DNA from: Algoriphagus taiwanensis
GTDB lineage: Bacteria > Bacteroidota > Bacteroidia > Cytophagales > Cyclobacteriaceae
DNA length: 64,000 bases
Assembly (NCBI RefSeq): GCF_036245645.1
Contig: NZ_BTPE01000008.1
Location: forward strand, 124,001-188,000
Reading direction: 5' to 3'
The position numbers and the translations under genes were made by a program. Below the pieces are notes generated by a model. The model had not been told where the DNA came from and searched no databases. It worked only from the letters and a program-made list of their open reading frames with translations. Shown here one piece after another: positions 17,674 to 26,218 of the stretch; the first letter of the stretch is position 1, and each line of letters begins with the position of its first letter.

Positions 17674-18364
17674 ATTTCGGAATATCAATGGGATTCGTGT
17701 TTTTGGATTTCCAGATAAGGCTTCCCTTATTGATTTTGCCCAAGGCAAAAACAAAATCCTGATAGCTGTCAATGCTGAAAAAATCTACGGGGCAGATAAG
17801 GAATTGAAAGATTTGATTAACTCCAATATTGGCTATCCTGACGGTATTGGAGCAGTATGGGCCCTCAAACAAAAAGGCATCAAGGAGGTAACCAAAATTC
17901 CTGGTGTAGAACTTTGGCTGGAGATCGTTAGGAGCAATTACAAAAAGAAGTCGTTTTACTTCATCGGTGCCCGGGAAGAAATCATTCAGGGAACAGTACA
18001 TAAGCTTAAGCAGGAGTTTCCCGGGATCCAACTAGTAGGGTATCGAAATGGCTACCTGAAAGGAGAGGAGGAAGATAAATTGATCGAAGACGTAGCTTCA
18101 AAAAAGCCAGATTTCATTTTTGTCGCTATGGGCTCACCCGCACAGGAGAGGCTCATGAGAAAAATGAAAGCAAGACACGAAGCGGTATACCTAGGCCTTG
18201 GTGGAAGCTTCGATATCTATTCCGGAAAAACTAAGCGAGCTCCAAAAGTTTTTATTGACTACAAGTTGGAGTGGTTTTATCGCCTAATTACTGAGCCAAA
18301 AAGAGCATATCGGCAAATCAAATTGATTGATTTTGCTTGGAAGATGATCAATAAGAAATACTAA
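17594..18364 (+). CDS. WecG/TagA/CpsF-family glycosyltransferase
   Basis: This 256-residue member of the GT26 family has the hallmarks ILIAVNAEKIYGADKELKDL, YPDGIGAVWALK near residue 80 and FVAMGSPAQERLM near residue 178. E. coli WecG uses this fold to add ManNAcA to lipid I, and TagA adds ManNAc in teichoic acid linkage units. Only the TTG at 17594 is available as a start before the conserved region. It overlaps the previous gene by 80 bases, and the first 30 residues are not conserved-looking, so the true start is uncertain. It is the last gene of operon 1 and converges on the beta-helix gene, with stops overlapping. Confidence 0.85.
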   Translation: MLQQVDIIQKESTQHSEIESKPSFQPEFRNINGIRVFGFPDKASLIDFAQGKNKILIAVNAEKIYGADKELKDLINSNIGYPDGIGAVWALKQKGIKEVTKIPGVELWLEIVRSNYKKKSFYFIGAREEIIQGTVHKLKQEFPGIQLVGYRNGYLKGEEEDKLIEDVASKKPDFIFVAMGSPAQERLMRKMKARHEAVYLGLGGSFDIYSGKTKRAPKVFIDYKLEWFYRLITEPKRAYRQIKLIDFAWKMINKKY

Positions 18365-19683
18365 AACTCATCAATCCCGCTTTTGGAGCGATGCTTGATT
18401 TTATTGTTTTTTCCTTTTTTGGCGTCACTTGTAATCTGACTTACTGAGAAGTCATATAATCCATAGGTCTGAGTCTTTTTGGATTGATTATCGATACACT
18501 CGTTGTCATCAAAGGTGTTGTCAGAAAGGTGTTCTTTCAGAGCTATTGCACCACGGGTAGATAGGGTTACTCCCCTTTGGTTCCCATTGATTGCCTTATT
18601 TCCGACCACTTGTGAATTGGTCATTTGTCTGAATAAGAAGCCATGAAGTCCGCTTTTCTCTGCTTTGTTGTCCTTAAAAAGCAGGTTGTTGGATACCTCA
18701 GGGAAGGGGTGAGAGGCAACTTCGACACCAAAGCCATTTCCACAACCCACAGCTTGGTTATTGATCAGCTGGGTATCTGATTGAGGTACATGGATTCGAA
18801 AGCCATAATTACTACAGTTGATCGCGGTACAGTTTTCAATAAGCGCACCTTTACGGTAAGCTATCGCAAATCCGGATCCAAAACCCTTTTCAGGACTTGG
18901 TCCGCCTTTAGCCGAACAATCCCTTACTGTAAGTTGGTCTACAATGAGGTAATATCCATTGTCCTCAAACCAATTTTCGGCATGATTGCCAATCAGAGTG
19001 ATATTTCTTCCATGAGCATAGAATCCTGTTCCGGCTCCTATACTTTGAGATTGAATAATCCGAGCACCGGGATCCATTACCAAAATACCTCTCGGCCTTC
19101 CGGAGTTGTCTTTTGATGTGAAAGCATGGGCATTTTCTGATTTTACTTCCTCAATGCTATTTTCAGAATTTTCCCCTTTAAAATCATAAAAAGCCACCCC
19201 ATGCCAAGTATTTTGAGTGATTACATCCCGGATTTTGCTTTTGCTGCAATTTCTTAGACAAATGCCTCCTTTGGCTCCAGATGATTTTCTTTCAAAATTA
19301 CCATTGATGGTTAAGCTTTCTACGAGGATGTTAGTGTTGGACAAATTGGGAAGAGTGGAAATGAGGCCTTGGGATTTAGTAGTTTTCCAATTTCCCGTAT
19401 CCGGATTTCGGAAAAGTATAACCGACTCCTTGGACTCTCCTTTCAATATTACATTGGATTTGAGAATCACTCCGTCGTCTAGTAAATATTTCCCTTTTGG
19501 AATGAAAATAGTACCTCCTCCAACTGATGAAAGACTATCTACTATTTGATTTATCAATTTGGAATTATCTTTTTGTCCACTGGGATCTCCTCCTGATTCG
19601 GCTAGATTGATTGTCTGAGGATAGGTGTTCAGAGAAAAAAAGAGTAACGAAAAGAATACGGGGAAGAAGCGAAATAGAGGCAT
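18361..19683 (-). CDS. Secreted right-handed beta-helix protein (pectate-lyase/epimerase-like)
   Basis: This 440-residue protein has a signal peptide (MPLFRFFPVFFSLLFFSLN) and then the N-terminal pectate-lyase-3-like segment NLAESGGDPSGQKDNSKLIN with GGGTIFIPKGKYLL. About ten beta-helix coils rich in Asn follow (such as NCSNYGFRIHVPQSDTQLIN). Such proteins act as polysaccharide lyases, glycosidases or mannuronan-type C5 epimerases in the periplasm or outside the cell. The catalytic residues cannot be assigned. I chose the ATG at 19683 over the TTG at 19704 because it starts the signal peptide directly. It is the only minus-strand gene between the two operons and may trim or modify the exported polymer. 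Confidence 0.75.
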   Translation of the reverse strand: MPLFRFFPVFFSLLFFSLNTYPQTINLAESGGDPSGQKDNSKLINQIVDSLSSVGGGTIFIPKGKYLLDDGVILKSNVILKGESKESVILFRNPDTGNWKTTKSQGLISTLPNLSNTNILVESLTINGNFERKSSGAKGGICLRNCSKSKIRDVITQNTWHGVAFYDFKGENSENSIEEVKSENAHAFTSKDNSGRPRGILVMDPGARIIQSQSIGAGTGFYAHGRNITLIGNHAENWFEDNGYYLIVDQLTVRDCSAKGGPSPEKGFGSGFAIAYRKGALIENCTAINCSNYGFRIHVPQSDTQLINNQAVGCGNGFGVEVASHPFPEVSNNLLFKDNKAEKSGLHGFLFRQMTNSQVVGNKAINGNQRGVTLSTRGAIALKEHLSDNTFDDNECIDNQSKKTQTYGLYDFSVSQITSDAKKGKNNKIKHRSKSGIDEF

Positions 19684-21397
19684 GGGACATGGTGTTTTTA
19701 TCAAACTGTTAAAGGTTAAAGCAATTAAGTTTAGTCATTTTTTTAAGATTTTAACTGTTTTTACAGGTGTTTTTACCTTTTCTAACGCCCTTTTTGGTCA
19801 ATCCTTCCAAGTAGGGATTCCCGTAATCGAAGAAGCCTTGAGGCGAAATCAGGTGATTGGTGATTCAGTAGTTGGTCCTGGTTTCACTCTTCGTTCATTA
19901 CCTCTGAATGCGAGAAGTGACGTTTCTTCCGCTTGGATGGGGGAGTTCGAGAAATTACTCCCAAGATCGAAGAATTATGCGGTTCTGCTTCCATTTAGAC
20001 AAACTTTGGCCTTGAATACCCAAAGACCCTATGGCTGGGGAAATGGGCCGATGGTTCCTAATGTTGGATTTCAGTCTTACACCCAAGGAGGTATTTATGC
20101 CAAATTTTTGATTTTTAATCTTCAATTGGGTCCTGAACTGGTTTGGACTCAAAATAAACCCTTTCAAGGATTTGAATTCAGGGATCCTCGTATTGCTTCC
20201 TCGAGGTATCGTTCTTGGAGTTTTGGGGATTACCCTGAGCGATTTGGAGACGGACCTTCTACCCTGATTTGGTGGGGACAATCCAAGTTCACTATTCAGG
20301 CTGGCTTTCTAGAAGCAGGGGTTTCTACTGAGAATATTTGGTGGGGGCCGGGACAGTTTAGCTCCTTGACCTTTTCCAATAATGCAAGAAGCTTTCCCCA
20401 TCTTACACTAAAGTCCCGGAGACCTGCCACGACTTTGCTTGGGACCTTTGAAGGGGAGGTGATTGTAGGAAGATTGGAAGATTCTGGAATTGAGCCTGCA
20501 CAGATTGATGAACTCAACGAGGTTTATTTTTTCCCATTTTCGGGAGATTACAAATACCTTAATGCAATTACCGTCACCTACCAACCCAAATGGGTTCAGG
20601 GACTTTTTGTGGGTTTTTCACGAACCCACCAACAATATTCCCAGCAAATGGGAAACTCTTTGGGAGACTATCTTCCCATCTTTGAACCTTTTCAAAAGAC
20701 GGTTTATGGATTTGACAGGGATAGTGAAGGGAGAGATCAACAGTTTACCTTTTTTGGCAGGTGGGTCATACCAAAAGCGAAGATGGAACTGTATTTCGAG
20801 TATGGCAGAAGAGATCATGCCTACGATTGGAGGGAGGCTATTCTTAATCCTGAACACGCCCGGGCGTATTTGATGGGACTCAACAAACTTTGGGCGACAG
20901 GAAAACCCGATCAATTGATCCAAATAAGGGCAGAAATGCTCCATCAGCAGGAGTCAATCAACAGGATAATCAGGTATCCCGGATTAGGTGGAGGTTATAC
21001 TTGGCATACCCATGGTCAGGCTCGGGGATTTACCAATTATGGAGAGGCCTTGGGCACTGGACCCGGAGCAGGCTCTAATGTTCAGACACTTGAAGTAAGT
21101 GTGTTAAACAGGCTGAATAAAAAAGGACTTCTATTTGAAAGACTTGCCAACCATCAGGATTTTTTTTATCGGTCTTTTGGAAGAAACTCTGCCAAAAAGC
21201 CATGGATCGATTACAGCATCGGGCTACTTTGGGATCACCAATGGGATCAGTTGATCATCAGCGGAAAGGCACAGCTTACACAGGCGACAAATTACCAGTG
21301 GCAGGATCAGGGGATTTCTACCGAGGACTTCCATTCAGGATTTAATCCGGTTTCTTTCTTTGGCCAAATCCACCTCATCTATTTGTTCAAAAATTAA
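19682..21397 (+). CDS. Wzi-like capsule assembly protein
   Basis: This protein of about 571 residues has an N-terminal export signal (about 25-40 residues in, KILTVFTGVFTFSNALFG). It continues as a beta-rich outer-membrane barrel with aromatic-rich strands, ending in a typical C-terminal barrel strand (FFGQIHLIYLFKN). The segment SGVSTENIWWGPG-like, here EAGVSTENIWWGPGQF, is typical of the capsule assembly protein Wzi family, which attaches capsule to the outer membrane. The ATG at 19682 shares bases with the ATG of the divergent beta-helix gene, so it has no promoter space of its own. An in-frame start further inside is also possible. The next promoter begins 34 bases after its stop. Confidence 0.8.
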   Translation: MGHGVFIKLLKVKAIKFSHFFKILTVFTGVFTFSNALFGQSFQVGIPVIEEALRRNQVIGDSVVGPGFTLRSLPLNARSDVSSAWMGEFEKLLPRSKNYAVLLPFRQTLALNTQRPYGWGNGPMVPNVGFQSYTQGGIYAKFLIFNLQLGPELVWTQNKPFQGFEFRDPRIASSRYRSWSFGDYPERFGDGPSTLIWWGQSKFTIQAGFLEAGVSTENIWWGPGQFSSLTFSNNARSFPHLTLKSRRPATTLLGTFEGEVIVGRLEDSGIEPAQIDELNEVYFFPFSGDYKYLNAITVTYQPKWVQGLFVGFSRTHQQYSQQMGNSLGDYLPIFEPFQKTVYGFDRDSEGRDQQFTFFGRWVIPKAKMELYFEYGRRDHAYDWREAILNPEHARAYLMGLNKLWATGKPDQLIQIRAEMLHQQESINRIIRYPGLGGGYTWHTHGQARGFTNYGEALGTGPGAGSNVQTLEVSVLNRLNKKGLLFERLANHQDFFYRSFGRNSAKKPWIDYSIGLLWDHQWDQLIISGKAQLTQATNYQWQDQGISTEDFHSGFNPVSFFGQIHLIYLFKN

Positions 21398-21431
21398 TCA
21401 TACCTCCCAAATCTTCCTTTTTAGGCTTATG

Positions 21432-21471
21432 TTTGCACCGGATTTTTAATGAGTAATTTTGGTACTCATTT
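21432..21471 (+). promoter_or_regulatory. Operon 2 promoter with palindromic operator
   Basis: TTTG at 21432-21435, an 18-base spacer and TAATTTTG at 21454-21461 form a near-perfect Bacteroidota promoter. The -7 box is embedded in AATGAG-N11-CTCATT (21448-21470). This is the same inverted repeat, with the same spacing, that covers the -7 box of the regulator promoter at 337-360. About 150 bases of untranslated leader follow before the ATG at 21621. Confidence 0.8.
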
Positions 21472-21562
21472 AAGCTTTAAGGTTACTTGCTTTTCCTTTT
21501 TCAAGGTTTCAAGGAAATCTGAAAATGCTTTTGGAAGGATATGGAGCGCAAAAGCTAAGTCT

Positions 21563-21586
21563 TGGGACTGAAAGGGCGAAGCTGTA
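21563..21586 (+). promoter_or_regulatory. 24-base leader element, copy 2
   Basis: This is identical over 24 bases to the element at 924-947 and lies about 100 bases downstream of the operon 2 promoter and 34 bases before the first gene. Upstream AGTC can pair with GACT inside the element, forming a 4-bp stem with loop TTGG. Such a conserved leader in front of a 31-kb operon fits an ops-like or other RNA-level control site. Confidence 0.55.
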
Positions 21587-21620
21587 AAATCTAGAAAATA
21601 CGTAAATAAAAATTTTGACT

Positions 21621-22916
21621 ATGCTTAAACCGTTTGAAGAAGCGAAAATCGGAATTATTGGACTAGGCTACGTTGGCCTTCCATTGGCAGTTGAATTTGC
21701 TAAAAAATTCCCTGTGGTAGGGTTTGATATCGACCAAAAACGTGTAGCTGACCTGAAGAAGGGCAAGGATTTTACTCTAGAGGTAGAAGATGAACTTTTA
21801 CAGTCTGTTCTTTCCAGTGATTCCCAGTCCAGGGGCCTTTTTCCCACCTTTGATTCTGAGCATTTGGCTACCTGCCAAATCTACATTGTGACCGTACCTA
21901 CCCCTACAGACAAACACAATCGTCCGGTACTCACTCCTATTATTAAGGCTTCTGAAAATATTGCCAAATACCTCAAAAAAGGGGATGTGGTAATCTATGA
22001 ATCCACCGTATATCCCGGAGTGACAGAGGAGGAATGTGTCCCCGTATTAGAGAGAGTCTCTGGATTGAAGTATAATTCAGACTTTTTTGCTGGATACTCT
22101 CCAGAAAGGATCAATCCCGGAGACAAGGAGCATACTGTATCAAAAATCCTAAAGGTAACCTCCGGCAGTACTCCTGAAGTAGCCGAGTATGTGGATCAGC
22201 TTTACAAAGAGGTCATTGTGGCTGGTACTCACAAGGCCTCATCAATCAAGGTAGCTGAAGCGGCCAAAGTGATTGAAAACTCCCAGAGGGATATCAATAT
22301 TGCTTTCGTGAATGAACTTTCAAAGATTTTCAACCTGTTGGGAATCGATACTCACGAAGTCTTGGAGGCAGCAGGCACTAAGTGGAACTTCCTCAAGTTT
22401 AAACCCGGACTAGTTGGCGGGCATTGCATTGGAGTGGATCCATTCTATTTGGCCCAAAAAGCCCAAGAAGTGGGCTATCATCCGGAAATAATCCTAGCAG
22501 GAAGGAGACTTAATGACAGCATGGGCAAGCATGTGGCCACGGAAGTAATCAAGCTCATGATGCGAAAGGATCTGAAAGTCATCGACTCCAAAGTTTTGAT
22601 TTTGGGCTTTACCTTCAAAGAAGACTGTCCCGATGTCAGAAATACTCGAGTCATCGATATCTACAACGAGCTGAGGTCTTTTGATATGGAAGTAGATGTC
22701 TATGATCCTTGGGCCAGCCCCTCTGAAGTAAAGCATGAATATGGTCTGGATATCTTATCCGGAGAAAAAGCTCCTTCCTTGGAAGGATACTCTGCCATTA
22801 TCCTAGCCGTATCCCACAAGCAGTTTAATTCGCTTCCCATCCAAAAGTCAGCTCTTCAAGTCGTATACGACGTCAAGGGTTTTCTGGAGAAAGAAAAAGT
22901 GGATGCGAGATTGTGA
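21621..22916 (+). CDS. Nucleotide-sugar dehydrogenase, UDP-GlcNAc 6-dehydrogenase type (WbpA/TviB-like)
   Basis: This 431-residue enzyme begins with KIGIIGLGYVGLPLAVEF and has the catalytic cysteine C269 in GLVGGHCIGVDPFYLAQKA. It closes with a C-terminal domain containing GFTFKEDCPDVRNTRV. The GGHCIGVDP form marks the WecC/WbpA/TviB branch, which oxidises UDP-GlcNAc or UDP-ManNAc to the uronic acid, rather than the Ugd branch seen at 3655. I chose the ATG at 21621 over the TTG at 21615. It supplies an N-acetylated uronic acid, a likely substrate for the AsnB-type amidotransferases further down. Confidence 0.9.
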   Translation: MLKPFEEAKIGIIGLGYVGLPLAVEFAKKFPVVGFDIDQKRVADLKKGKDFTLEVEDELLQSVLSSDSQSRGLFPTFDSEHLATCQIYIVTVPTPTDKHNRPVLTPIIKASENIAKYLKKGDVVIYESTVYPGVTEEECVPVLERVSGLKYNSDFFAGYSPERINPGDKEHTVSKILKVTSGSTPEVAEYVDQLYKEVIVAGTHKASSIKVAEAAKVIENSQRDINIAFVNELSKIFNLLGIDTHEVLEAAGTKWNFLKFKPGLVGGHCIGVDPFYLAQKAQEVGYHPEIILAGRRLNDSMGKHVATEVIKLMMRKDLKVIDSKVLILGFTFKEDCPDVRNTRVIDIYNELRSFDMEVDVYDPWASPSEVKHEYGLDILSGEKAPSLEGYSAIILAVSHKQFNSLPIQKSALQVVYDVKGFLEKEKVDARL

Positions 22917-22991
22917 TGAAAACTTCCAAAGGAAAAACCTATTGATTAATTTCTATTTTTGCAACCGAATTAACAATCTAATTTATTCTAA

Positions 22992-23819
22992 ATGAGGTTC
23001 AACTACTCCAAAAAACTAATTCCTCTTTCACTCCTTTTTTTGACACTTTTTTCTTGTGTTTCAAACAAGAAGCTGATCTACATGCAGGAACTTGAAGAGG
23101 GGACAGGCCCCTTGATCGAGACGAGTAAAAAATATCCTTACGATACGGAAGAGTATCTGCTTCAAGTAAATGATATCGTCGAAATAAACATCAAGACCAC
23201 AGATCCCAACTTGAATCAGGTTTTTTCTGCAACCTTGGACCCCCAAAATCAGGCAATGATGGGAGGGGGGCAGGCCTCTGGAGATGCTTTTTTTATGAAT
23301 GGATATACCCTGGATGATTCGGGTCTAGTAGAACTTCCTCTCATCGGCAAACTCAAGCTTTTGGGAACAACCACCGAGGAAGCCAAGCTCTTGGTGGAAA
23401 ATGAAGTCAAAAAATTCATCAACGAAGGAGAGTATTTCGTCAGGGTAAGACTAGGCGGGATTCGGTTTAGTGCCTTAGGTGAATTCAATAGATCAGGGAA
23501 ATATACCATCCTCCAGAATAGAGTAACCATTTTTGAGGCAATTGCCTTTGCGGGGGATCTCAATAGAGTAGCAAAAAGAGATGAAATCATATTGGTCAGA
23601 CAATATCCTGATGGTTCTCAAATTCACAAGATTAATTTATTGGACAGAGAACTTTTGGGTTCAGAATACTATTTTTTACGGCCAAATGATATGATTTATG
23701 CCGAACCTATGAAAGTGAATGAGATCGGTTCAGGAAATACGCTTACTGAGACCTTGACCCTTCTTATTTCTTCCATCACTGCAGTGGCCCTTGTCCTGGC
23801 AATTATCCAAAATAACTAA
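22992..23819 (+). CDS. Polysaccharide export lipoprotein (Wza-type)
   Basis: This 275-residue protein has a lipoprotein signal ending at Cys22 (LLFLTLFSC). A Poly_export domain follows (YLLQVNDIVEINIKT, about residues 55-140), then one SLBB domain (about 150-240, FSALGEFNRSGKYTIL), and a C-terminal membrane helix (about 250-272, TLLISSITAVALVLAII). This is the standard Bacteroidota outer-membrane export partner of a Wzc kinase, which is encoded next after 8 bases. It is much shorter than the exporter at 1036. The 75-base gap before it contains a lone TATTTTTG that could be a weak internal promoter. Confidence 0.9.
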   Translation: MRFNYSKKLIPLSLLFLTLFSCVSNKKLIYMQELEEGTGPLIETSKKYPYDTEEYLLQVNDIVEINIKTTDPNLNQVFSATLDPQNQAMMGGGQASGDAFFMNGYTLDDSGLVELPLIGKLKLLGTTTEEAKLLVENEVKKFINEGEYFVRVRLGGIRFSALGEFNRSGKYTILQNRVTIFEAIAFAGDLNRVAKRDEIILVRQYPDGSQIHKINLLDRELLGSEYYFLRPNDMIYAEPMKVNEIGSGNTLTETLTLLISSITAVALVLAIIQNN

Positions 23820-23827
23820 TACTAAAC

Positions 23828-26212
23828 ATGAGTTTGGATTCAGAAGAAAATGACTTGTTCAAAGGCGAAGAAAGTAGCTTTGATTTAAAGTCTATTTTAC
23901 CCAAGGTTATCAGAATTTGGCCTTGGATTATTTTAAGCCTGGGGTTGTTTTTGGGTGTTGCTTTTTACATCACAGAGACATCACCGCCTACCTACCGTGT
24001 CTCCTCTAAGTTTTTTATAAAGGAGAATGAAAAAGGTTTTTCTTTTTTTGAAAGCCCTGCAATTAGTCAGGAGCAGGGAATGGGACTGACCAATGAAATG
24101 ATCATTCTTAAGTCAAGACCTATCGCTGAGGCCACTTTGAGAAAATTGGATTTTCAGGTAGAATACTACCAAGAAGAGACCTTCAGAAACCGGGAAATCT
24201 ACAAACAGACGCCAATTGTAGTAGAAGTGGATTGGAAAAATCCTCAGCTACTCAATGGTAAAATTAATGTCACTTGGAATTCTATAGATTCTTACGAATT
24301 AAGCTTTCCTGAAAAAGGATATACTCAACTATTTCCAGATGGAAGCTTTGGTTCAGTAGGAGAATTGGCTTCCGCTACTTTTAAGTTTGGAGAGTGGGTA
24401 GAGACTCCTAATTACAAAATCAGAGTAAGCAATACCTCAGGTGTAGAAAGTGGGGCTTCCCTCTTTGTATTGAGAGATAAGAACTATCTGGTGAATTATT
24501 ACTCTCTTGGTTTGATAATTGAACTGGAAGCCAAAAATTCCTCAATCCTGAATATTAGTCTTTTGGCTCAAAATCGACTGAAAGGGGAGGCGTATTTAAA
24601 CGCTCTCATGGAAACCTATTTGGAGTTGGAGCTTCAGGAGAAAAATGAAATTGCCAGCAGAACCATCAATTTTATTGACTCTCAGGTAGCTGGTGTGGCC
24701 GATTCTCTGAGCTTTTTTGAAAATCAGCTTCAGGATTACAGGGCTACCAATCAGATTTTTAATCTTAGCTCAGAAAGTTCTGCTGTTTTTGGGCAATTGA
24801 CAGAGATTGAAACTCAATTGGCGAATGAAAACCTCAAGAAAAGGTATTACCAATCCCTTAAAGATTATCTGGTCAGGGAAAATTACAACGAAATAGTGGT
24901 TCCGTCCGGACTGGGGATCGATGATCCTTATCTTAATGGATTAATCGAAAACCTTCTTGCAGTTCAGGTGGAGCGCTCTAGACTACGTGCCACCCAAACC
25001 GAACTTTCCCCTCAGGTAAGAGAGGCTAATAAAAAGTTGGCAGATTTAGCCGGTTCTATCTCTGAAATTCTCGAAAATGTTGACCGAAACAACTCCATGG
25101 TCATTGCAGACCTTGAGAATAGGAAAAGGCAAATAGAAGCATCTTTCAGGTCTCTCCCTCAGGCCGAACAAAACCTAATTCGAATCCAAAGACAAGCCAC
25201 CTTAAACGAAAATATTTACAATTTCCTTTCCGAACGAAGGGCCGAGTCAGCGATTTCAAAGGCATCAAATACACCTAGCAACAAAATAATTGAATATGCC
25301 AAGGCTGGAATGCTTCAGGTCAGTCCCAAGCCGGCAAGAAATTATCTGGCAGCCCTACTTGCCGGAATCATTCTCCCTGTTTTGATCGTGTTGGGAAGGG
25401 AATTTTTCCGCACCAAGATTGAGGAGCCAAAATACCTCGAAAGAAAGCTTAAAATCCCTGTCTTGTCCACTATTCTACAAAACAAGAGCAAGGATAATCT
25501 GGTAGTTTTCAACTCAGGAAAATCAGGAATTGCAGAAGGCTTTAGATCTCTTCGATCAAATATCAAATTTTTGGTCCCTAAGGATAAACAACTGACCATG
25601 ATGCTGACTTCCACCATCTCAGGTGAAGGAAAAACTTTCTGCGCGATTAATTTGGCATCTGTCTATTCACTTACCGGAAAGAAAACCCTGCTGATCGGTT
25701 GTGATATGAGAAAACCGAAAATCTTCCAGGATTTTGGACTAAAGAATGACGTGGGGTTATCCAACTTTTTAAGTGGTCAATCTGAAGATCCCAAAGAGAT
25801 TATCAAGCATACTTCTTTCGAAAATCTGGATATTATCCTCTCGGGACCTATTCCTCCAAACCCCTCTGAACTTCTTTTCTCTCCTAATTTTGAAAAGCTG
25901 GTTGAGCAGTTAAAGTCTGAATATGAGGTGATAATTTTGGATACGCCGCCTGTGGGTTTGGTATCTGAGACGTTGGATTTGTTGACTTTGGTAGATTTTA
26001 CTCTATTCGTTTTCCGTCAGAATTACTCCGAAAAAGTCTTCATTGATGCTCTCAATGGACTCCGGGAGCAGAAGGGAATCAAAAATCTCTATGCGATTTT
26101 CAATGGCCTAGATGCTACCAAAGTATCCTATGGAGGATATGGCTACTCCTATGGGTATGGATATGGATATTATGATGACGAGAAAAGCGTCAAGAAAAGA
26201 TTTAAAGCTTAA
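23828..26212 (+). CDS. Wzc-like polysaccharide co-polymerase with C-terminal tyrosine kinase domain
   Basis: This 794-residue inner-membrane protein has a first helix near residues 37-55, a large periplasmic Wzz domain with coiled coils (about 290-500), and a second helix near 505-525. A cytoplasmic BY-kinase follows. The kinase shows Walker A SGEGKT near residue 598, Walker A' LLIGCDMRKP and Walker B VIILDTPP. It ends in a tyrosine-rich tail with eight Tyr within 16 residues (near 775-790), the usual autophosphorylation cluster. It controls polymerisation and export with the adjacent export lipoprotein. No cognate phosphatase (Wzb or PHP type) is found in the window. Confidence 0.92.
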   Translation: MSLDSEENDLFKGEESSFDLKSILPKVIRIWPWIILSLGLFLGVAFYITETSPPTYRVSSKFFIKENEKGFSFFESPAISQEQGMGLTNEMIILKSRPIAEATLRKLDFQVEYYQEETFRNREIYKQTPIVVEVDWKNPQLLNGKINVTWNSIDSYELSFPEKGYTQLFPDGSFGSVGELASATFKFGEWVETPNYKIRVSNTSGVESGASLFVLRDKNYLVNYYSLGLIIELEAKNSSILNISLLAQNRLKGEAYLNALMETYLELELQEKNEIASRTINFIDSQVAGVADSLSFFENQLQDYRATNQIFNLSSESSAVFGQLTEIETQLANENLKKRYYQSLKDYLVRENYNEIVVPSGLGIDDPYLNGLIENLLAVQVERSRLRATQTELSPQVREANKKLADLAGSISEILENVDRNNSMVIADLENRKRQIEASFRSLPQAEQNLIRIQRQATLNENIYNFLSERRAESAISKASNTPSNKIIEYAKAGMLQVSPKPARNYLAALLAGIILPVLIVLGREFFRTKIEEPKYLERKLKIPVLSTILQNKSKDNLVVFNSGKSGIAEGFRSLRSNIKFLVPKDKQLTMMLTSTISGEGKTFCAINLASVYSLTGKKTLLIGCDMRKPKIFQDFGLKNDVGLSNFLSGQSEDPKEIIKHTSFENLDIILSGPIPPNPSELLFSPNFEKLVEQLKSEYEVIILDTPPVGLVSETLDLLTLVDFTLFVFRQNYSEKVFIDALNGLREQKGIKNLYAIFNGLDATKVSYGGYGYSYGYGYGYYDDEKSVKKRFKA

Positions 26213-26218
26213 TCTGAT

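Noticed and set aside
22954..22961. TATTTTTG as a full promoter before the export lipoprotein gene
   Set aside because: The -7 box is good, but no TTG is found 17-23 bases upstream, so I only mention it as a weak internal possibility.
26110..26190. Repetitive TATGG-rich DNA at the end of the kinase gene as a tandem repeat element
   Set aside because: It is explained by the Tyr/Gly-rich kinase tail, which is common in this family.
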